Shown one piece after another: positions 60,249 through 64,000 of a stretch of 64,000 nt of DNA (position 1 is the stretch's first letter; each line of letters opens with the position of its first letter). The DNA comes from Bacillota bacterium. GTDB taxonomy: Bacteria > Bacillota > Clostridia > Lachnospirales > Lachnospiraceae. The position numbers and the translations under genes were made by a program. The notes under the pieces were generated by a model. It searched no databases. It worked only from the letters and a program-made list of their open reading frames with translations, and was not told the DNA's origin. The DNA lies in the NCBI GenBank assembly GCA_023414875.1, contig JAEZMV010000013.1:1-64000 (forward strand). Direction: 5' to 3'.

Positions 60249-60965
60249 TTATGCACCTAGTTTTTCTCGCATAATTTTTAATATCCTTTTTTCCATTCTT
60301 GATACCTGGACCTGCGATATCCCAAGCTCTTTTGCAATATCCGTCTGCGTTTTATCTTTAAAGTATCTAAGCCTGATGATTTCCTGCTCCTTTTCACCCA
60401 AAGAAGCGATAATCTCTCTTAATGCAAGCCTGTCCACTAAATTTTCACTCTCATCCTTTGTTTCTGCTAATTTATCAATTAAATAGATTGGACTACCGTC
60501 TCCCTGATATATTGTCTTATAGAGTGACTCTACCTCTGCACCGGTTTCCAGCGCCATCACAATTTCATCCTTTGCTATGTTCAAATCTTCCTCTATTTCT
60601 TCAATCGTTGGTTCTCTGCCAAAACAATTACTATACCTTTCCCGAACCATTCTAATCTTTGTAGCTGTCTCCTTTAAGGATCTGCTTACCTTGATCATCC
60701 CGTCATCTCGTAAAAACCGTTTAATCTCTCCGGTAATCATCGGTACTGCATAGGTAGAAAACTTTACTTCATAAGAGGAATCAAATTTATCAATTGCTTT
60801 AATAAGGCCGATGCTTCCGATCTGAAATAAATCCTCCATCTCGTGCCCCCTATTTGCAAATCTTCTGACAATGCTCCATACAAGGCCTACGTTCTCAGTA
60901 ACCACACGGTCTCTCGCCTCTCTGTCGCCTTCCCTTGACCGCTTAATTAATTCAAGCGTATCCAC
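60249..60965 (-). CDS. sigF: RNA polymerase sigma-F factor
   Basis: 238 residues. Region 2 (VGLVWSIVRRFANRGHEMED, LFQIGSIGLIKAIDKFD, and VKFSTYAVPMITGEIKRFLRDDGMIKVSRSLKE), region 3 and region 4 (EKEQEIIRLRYFKDKTQTDI, then GISQVQVSRMEKRIL) are complete. It is the first forespore-specific sigma factor and is held inactive by SpoIIAB. The start is a GTG at 60965 with AAGGAGAG 8 nt upstream. Gene order spoIIAA-spoIIAB-sigF confirms identity rather than sigG, which lacks those neighbours. Confidence 0.97.
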   Translation of the reverse strand: MDTLELIKRSREGDREARDRVVTENVGLVWSIVRRFANRGHEMEDLFQIGSIGLIKAIDKFDSSYEVKFSTYAVPMITGEIKRFLRDDGMIKVSRSLKETATKIRMVRERYSNCFGREPTIEEIEEDLNIAKDEIVMALETGAEVESLYKTIYQGDGSPIYLIDKLAETKDESENLVDRLALREIIASLGEKEQEIIRLRYFKDKTQTDIAKELGISQVQVSRMEKRILKIMREKLGA

Positions 60966-61056
60966 ATTAAATCTCTCTCCTTTCCTGCTTCATAATTCGT
61001 ATCCGTATTGTTACTTTGATATCCTCTTCCGTTAGCCCCAACGTTAACAAGATCTG

Positions 61057-61530
61057 CTATACCACTTTTTGATTGGCATCCTGCGCATACCCTTTCATTT
61101 TTTCAATTTTTCCAACCTTTTTTTTCATAACAACGATTGTTCCTTTTCCAACCGTTGATTCTACCGATAATTCATCCATAAAGGCCTCCATAAAGGAAAA
61201 ACCCATTCCGGAGCGTTCTAGTTCCGGTCTCGTGGTATAAAGAGGTTCCATTGCTCTTTCAATGTTCTCTATTCCCACTCCCTCATCTGCTATTTCCACC
61301 GTCAATTCGTTAGCACAGATGATACAATGCATTTTGATAATACCAATACGATCTGCATATCCATGTATAATTGAGTTTGTCACAGCCTCCGAAACTGCTG
61401 TTTTGATATCAGCTAACTCTTCAATCGTAGGATCAAGCTGTGCTGCAAAGGCTGCTACAACTGTTCTTGCAAAGCTTTCATTTTGAGATTTGCTTTCGAA
61501 TTCCAACCGCATTTCATTCTTATCCTTCAT
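61057..61530 (-). CDS. spoIIAB: Anti-sigma-F factor SpoIIAB
   Basis: 157 residues. A GHKL-type ATP-binding fold with N-box AVSEAVTNSIIHGYA, G1-like IADEGVGIENIERA and G2-like ERSGMGFSFMEAFMD. It binds sigma-F and phosphorylates SpoIIAA. The last about 15 residues after VVMKKKVGKIEKMKG are an unconserved tail. AGGGGAT precedes the ATG by some 12 nt, a little long. Separated from spoIIAA by a family B hairpin and from sigF by 91 bp, wider than in Bacillus. Confidence 0.96.
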   Translation of the reverse strand: MKDKNEMRLEFESKSQNESFARTVVAAFAAQLDPTIEELADIKTAVSEAVTNSIIHGYADRIGIIKMHCIICANELTVEIADEGVGIENIERAMEPLYTTRPELERSGMGFSFMEAFMDELSVESTVGKGTIVVMKKKVGKIEKMKGYAQDANQKVV

Positions 61531-61563
61531 TATGTTTTCTTATCCCCTTTCCTTTTAACACTA

Positions 61564-61596
61564 ATCACACATGCTGCATCTTTGATGCAGCTCAAA
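61564..61596 (-). repeat. Family B element, copy B4, inside the spoIIA operon
   Basis: GCTGCATC-TTT-GATGCAGC (61573-61591) followed by TCAAA, the same hairpin module as in B2 and B3, with ATCACAC at the left end. It fills most of the gap between spoIIAA and spoIIAB and will be transcribed as an intercistronic hairpin. Confidence 0.75.
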
Positions 61597-61989
61597 TTAC
61601 GCTTTTTGTATGATATTTAAAGCAGTTTCAACCGTATCATACTTATCTATTATTTTATATAGACCGGACAACCGAAATATCCTGTCTACGGCTGAATTCA
61701 CATTAGCCACGGCTGTTTTTCCCCCAATAAAAATGACCTTCTTATATCGGCCCATCACTACACCGATGCCTGCACTGTCCATAAAGCCAGCTCCGGAAAA
61801 ATCAAAGATAATATGTTTAATACTATTGCGATCAATCAGCTTGTCCGCTTTTTCTCTGATACGAATCGCATTATGATGGTCTAATTCTTCATTCAACCGG
61901 ATTACCAGACAACGTTGGTATATCTCGTAAGTGGTTCCCTCCCCTCCTATATTGATCAGATTCTTATTCTGTCTTTTGTCATCCTGCAT
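61597..61989 (-). CDS. spoIIAA: Anti-anti-sigma factor SpoIIAA
   Basis: 130 residues with the STAS fold. FDFSGAGFMDSAGIGVVMGR contains the phosphorylated Ser (Ser 72), and LVIRLNEELDHHNAIRIREK is the usual first helix. It frees sigma-F when dephosphorylated by SpoIIE. The N-terminus is about 14 residues longer than in Bacillus; GGAGG precedes the ATG at 61989. First gene of the operon. Confidence 0.96.
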   Translation of the reverse strand: MQDDKRQNKNLINIGGEGTTYEIYQRCLVIRLNEELDHHNAIRIREKADKLIDRNSIKHIIFDFSGAGFMDSAGIGVVMGRYKKVIFIGGKTAVANVNSAVDRIFRLSGLYKIIDKYDTVETALNIIQKA

Positions 61990-62042
61990 TGTATTCCCTC
62001 CTATCGCACATAATTCTTATCGTTTCCATATATTTTTGCAAT

Positions 62043-62101
62043 GAAAAAAGACCTTTTATGGAATGGCATTGATGGCCTTTCTTCATGAAACGTCTTTTTT
62101 C
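62043..62101 (-). terminator. Terminator-like stem after the TPR gene
   Basis: GAAAAAAGAC (62043-62052) pairs with GTCTTTTTTC (62092-62101) and ends in a T-run on the minus strand, 34 bp past the stop. Confidence 0.6.
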
Positions 62102-62134
62102 TATCATTTTATCTTGAGTTGTTATTATTTCCTA

Positions 62135-63535
62135 TTAATCCTGTAACTGTGCTAAATATTCCTCGGCTTTACCTTTCCTATCAGGATCCGAGAAATCATT
62201 AATTACTATATTATAATAGACTGAGGCTTTTTCCTTATCATCTAACTTATGATAAGCCCTTGCTGTAAAATAAACCGCATCTACATCGGTTGGGTCGAAA
62301 AGCATCGCTTTCTCCAACTCCACTAATGCTTCCTCATATTTATCAGCACCATATAGATTATGGCCGTTATCGTAATGAGCCGCAGCAGCGGTCGGATAGG
62401 TAATCTCTTGTAACCGACTAAGAAGCGTAACCGAGGTCTCTATCTCCAACTGATTTGCCTCAATCGTCGATAAGAGATCTGCAACTGCTGTAAAATCCCT
62501 GTCATTTTCAGCTTTATCAAGCTCTGTTAAATACTGATCGATTGCATTAAACAGCGGTACATATAAAGCTGTTTTATCCTCAGGAATAACAAAGCTGTCT
62601 ATCTGCGCGCGCAGCTGTTCAACTTCCTGTTTCAGCTGCTCCTTCTCACTTGTTAAAGTCGTAATGGTATTCTCTTTATCCTCCAGCTGAGCCAACCCGG
62701 AGCCATAATCCACATAATTAGAATTATCCTCTGCCGTCTTATTACTCTTAATGGTCGGTAGTATTAAGAAAGCAAAGACAGCAAGTCCAATGGCAACACC
62801 GATGATCAGATTAATAAATGCTATTATATTCGGCTTATCCTCTCGGTACGAGGAGATTGGCATAATTGACCCCTTAGTACTCTGTTCCGCTTCCGGATTA
62901 CTATCCGGATCCTTTACTAGGTCAGGTGCCTCAAGCTCATGTATATAACGTAGCGTTGTAGTATTGGAGACATCAATTTTTGCTGCTTTCATTAAATACT
63001 TTTTAGCCTTGTCATTATCACCTGTTTTCATCAGCAATAGGGCAAGCAGATGATAGGCACGGATAAAATGTGGGTTAAGAACGACTACCTTTTTCAATTG
63101 TATAATGGCAAGGTCGTCGCTTCCTTGCTTGGCAAAGGTTAATGCTGTATTGTATCTCTTAATCGCCTGATTAGATGAATCCAGTCTGGTCGGATTCGAC
63201 TGCACCTTATCGATATATTCATCTGCATCATTGTTCTCCGGCTGCAAATGCTTACTGATAACCCACTCACTCAGAGCAGCAACAGTTTCCCCCATCTCAT
63301 AATAAATGAGTCCCAGCAAATTACGTGCATTTGTGTTCATTTTATTCAAATCAAGGCTTCTGCGAAGGGCCATTACTGCACCGGATAAATCGCGGACGCT
63401 CGCTTTTTCTAAGCCCTTATTATAATAAAGATTGGACGTTCTATAGATTTTTCTATTAATTGTTAAGTCTAAACCGCATCTATCACAACGCTTTTTTTTG
63501 TCCGACATATTACTTCCACATTTCGGGCAAATCAT
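62135..63535 (-). CDS. Zinc-ribbon, TPR and coiled-coil membrane protein
   Basis: 466 residues. An N-terminal zinc ribbon (ICPKCGSNMSDKKKRCDRCG, four Cys), TPR repeats (about 35-200; GLEKASVRDLSGAVMALRRS, QAIKRYNTALTFAKQGSDDL), one membrane helix (FINLIIGVAIGLAVFAFLIL), a coiled coil (TSEKEQLKQEVEQLRAQIDS) and a second TPR set at the C-terminus (HYDNGHNLYGADKYEEALVE). The N-terminal half is thus in the cytosol and the C-terminal half outside. Probably a scaffold for protein complexes in the envelope; function not known. Preceded by a small acidic protein in the same direction. Confidence 0.85.
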   Translation of the reverse strand: MICPKCGSNMSDKKKRCDRCGLDLTINRKIYRTSNLYYNKGLEKASVRDLSGAVMALRRSLDLNKMNTNARNLLGLIYYEMGETVAALSEWVISKHLQPENNDADEYIDKVQSNPTRLDSSNQAIKRYNTALTFAKQGSDDLAIIQLKKVVVLNPHFIRAYHLLALLLMKTGDNDKAKKYLMKAAKIDVSNTTTLRYIHELEAPDLVKDPDSNPEAEQSTKGSIMPISSYREDKPNIIAFINLIIGVAIGLAVFAFLILPTIKSNKTAEDNSNYVDYGSGLAQLEDKENTITTLTSEKEQLKQEVEQLRAQIDSFVIPEDKTALYVPLFNAIDQYLTELDKAENDRDFTAVADLLSTIEANQLEIETSVTLLSRLQEITYPTAAAAHYDNGHNLYGADKYEEALVELEKAMLFDPTDVDAVYFTARAYHKLDDKEKASVYYNIVINDFSDPDRKGKAEEYLAQLQD

Positions 63536-63567
63536 ATCATCCCCACCTGTCCGTTCTAATCTTTTCG

Positions 63568-63711
63568 TTACTTACTATCATTATTCAGCTTCAGTAATTC
63601 TTTGAAAATATCGGTGATATCAGTTAAATCATTATTAATTATAACATCTTCTGCTTGTTCAATCTCCAAGCTCGGCTGGAATTTCTCAATCTCTTCATCA
63701 AAATTAATCAT
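63568..63711 (-). CDS. Small acidic hypothetical protein (47 aa)
   Basis: GAGGGAAAG lies 3 nt before ATG 63711. MINFDEEIEKFQPSLEIEQA, then DVIINNDLTDITDIFKELLK. I recall similar short acidic proteins next to zinc-ribbon TPR genes in Lachnospiraceae, without a known function. It ends 33 bp before that gene and a promoter lies upstream of it, so the two form an operon. Confidence 0.65.
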   Translation of the reverse strand: MINFDEEIEKFQPSLEIEQAEDVIINNDLTDITDIFKELLKLNNDSK

Positions 63712-63796
63712 AAGCTTTCCCTCAATCTTTCACGATTTTTGAAGGATTTTCCTTCACGAATATATACTATTTAGCATTTTTTACATCTTACTTACC

Positions 63797-63824
63797 ATAA
63801 TACTATAAAAGCAAGAAAAATCAA
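63797..63824 (-). promoter_or_regulatory. Promoter of the small acidic protein-TPR operon
   Basis: Minus-strand TTGATT (63819-63824) and TATTAT (63797-63802), spacer 16 bp. The rest of 63712-63874 is AT-rich. Confidence 0.5.
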
Positions 63825-63874
63825 GAGTTTATCCTTACTAAGTTATATAAAAATATCATTTTTTAAATATTTTA

Positions 63875-63997
63875 TTAATTATTTATTTTCTTTTTATCAG
63901 TCATTTTTTCCTTCCACTCTGGATTCGACAGTATAAGGCAAATAGTGATTACTCCGCTCTCAAATGTATCCTCTATCTCAAATTTGTATACAGACAT
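63875..63997 (-). CDS. Small or partial hypothetical protein at the window edge
   Basis: An open frame that may start at ATG 63997 (MSVYKFEIEDTFESGVITIC, then LILSNPEWKEKMTDKKKINN) or continue beyond the window. The composition looks coding. The upstream ribosome site cannot be seen. Confidence 0.4.
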   Translation of the reverse strand: MSVYKFEIEDTFESGVITICLILSNPEWKEKMTDKKKINN

Positions 63998-64000
63998 CTT

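Noticed and set aside
60249..60965. Alternative identification as sigma-G
   Set aside because: Gene order with spoIIAA and spoIIAB directly upstream is that of sigF.

Overview
The window looks like a low-GC, endospore-forming Clostridia chromosome, most likely Lachnospiraceae. Evidence seen here: AT-rich intergenic DNA, strong GGAGG ribosome sites, a complete spoIIAA-spoIIAB-sigF operon, spoVAC-spoVAD-spoVAE, a FabV/Ter-type enoyl-CoA reductase, a stand-alone AICAR formyltransferase behind a ZTP riboswitch, and a GH4 and a GH3 glycosidase. The genus is inferred from gene content only. I saw no rRNA, tRNA, CRISPR array, intact transposase or prophage.

Layout. 1-8.6 kb: a VOC protein and an AraC regulator, then a large secreted multi-domain surface protein and a GH25 lysozyme-like protein, all on the minus strand. 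Between them, on the plus strand, lie copies of an orphan intergenic element with an invariant C-rich motif and a terminator-like hairpin. 8.6-12.4 kb: a BlaI/M56-protease pair with two matching operators, driving an ABC exporter. 12.4-18.8 kb: small regulator/effector cassettes (MarR with a flavin-type reductase, AraC with a toroid-VOC fusion, TetR with an aldo-keto reductase). 18.9-21.2 kb is a decay zone with three broken genes. 21.2-36.8 kb: WYL regulator, MocA oxidoreductase, DUF318 permease with a DUF362 lipoprotein, an ABC-F protein with an attenuator leader, GH3 beta-glucosidase, PadR with a frameshifted FtsW-like protein, ferredoxin-type aldo-keto reductase with MerR, and purH with its riboswitch. 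36.8-49.7 kb: L,D-transpeptidase, fabV, a LacI-GH4-sugar kinase operon with a divergent Ntn hydrolase, and a two-component system with a FtsX-type ABC transporter. 49.7-64 kb is a conserved core: rarA, DUF4250, VanZ, YigZ, a class A PBP, spoVA, spoIIA and a zinc-ribbon TPR protein.

How the parts work together. Several cassettes are self-contained switches whose operators are visible: BlaI (two TGTAGTT dyads), TetR (two ACCG/CGGT dyads), MarR, PadR, MerR and LacI (two ATATA-centre-TATAT dyads). RNA-level control is visible as the ZTP riboswitch-terminator before purH and the leader peptide plus terminator before the ABC-F gene.

The best candidate for something undescribed is the intergenic family called A here. 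It has four main copies (about 1-128, 1825-1998, 6103-6280, 8441-8586) and several decayed ones. All four carry the identical 17-mer TATCCTCCCCTTTTTAG, an anti-Shine-Dalgarno-like stretch, next to a hairpin whose stem sequence changes with compensating changes while its AATGRC hexaloop stays fixed. I infer a family of small regulatory RNAs. Two other repeat families are present: B, a modular element with GCTGCATC-TTT-GATGCAGC hairpins found even inside the spoIIA operon, and C, a 206-bp element upstream of the PBP with an 18-bp inverted end whose right arm is repeated three times at a 35-bp period.
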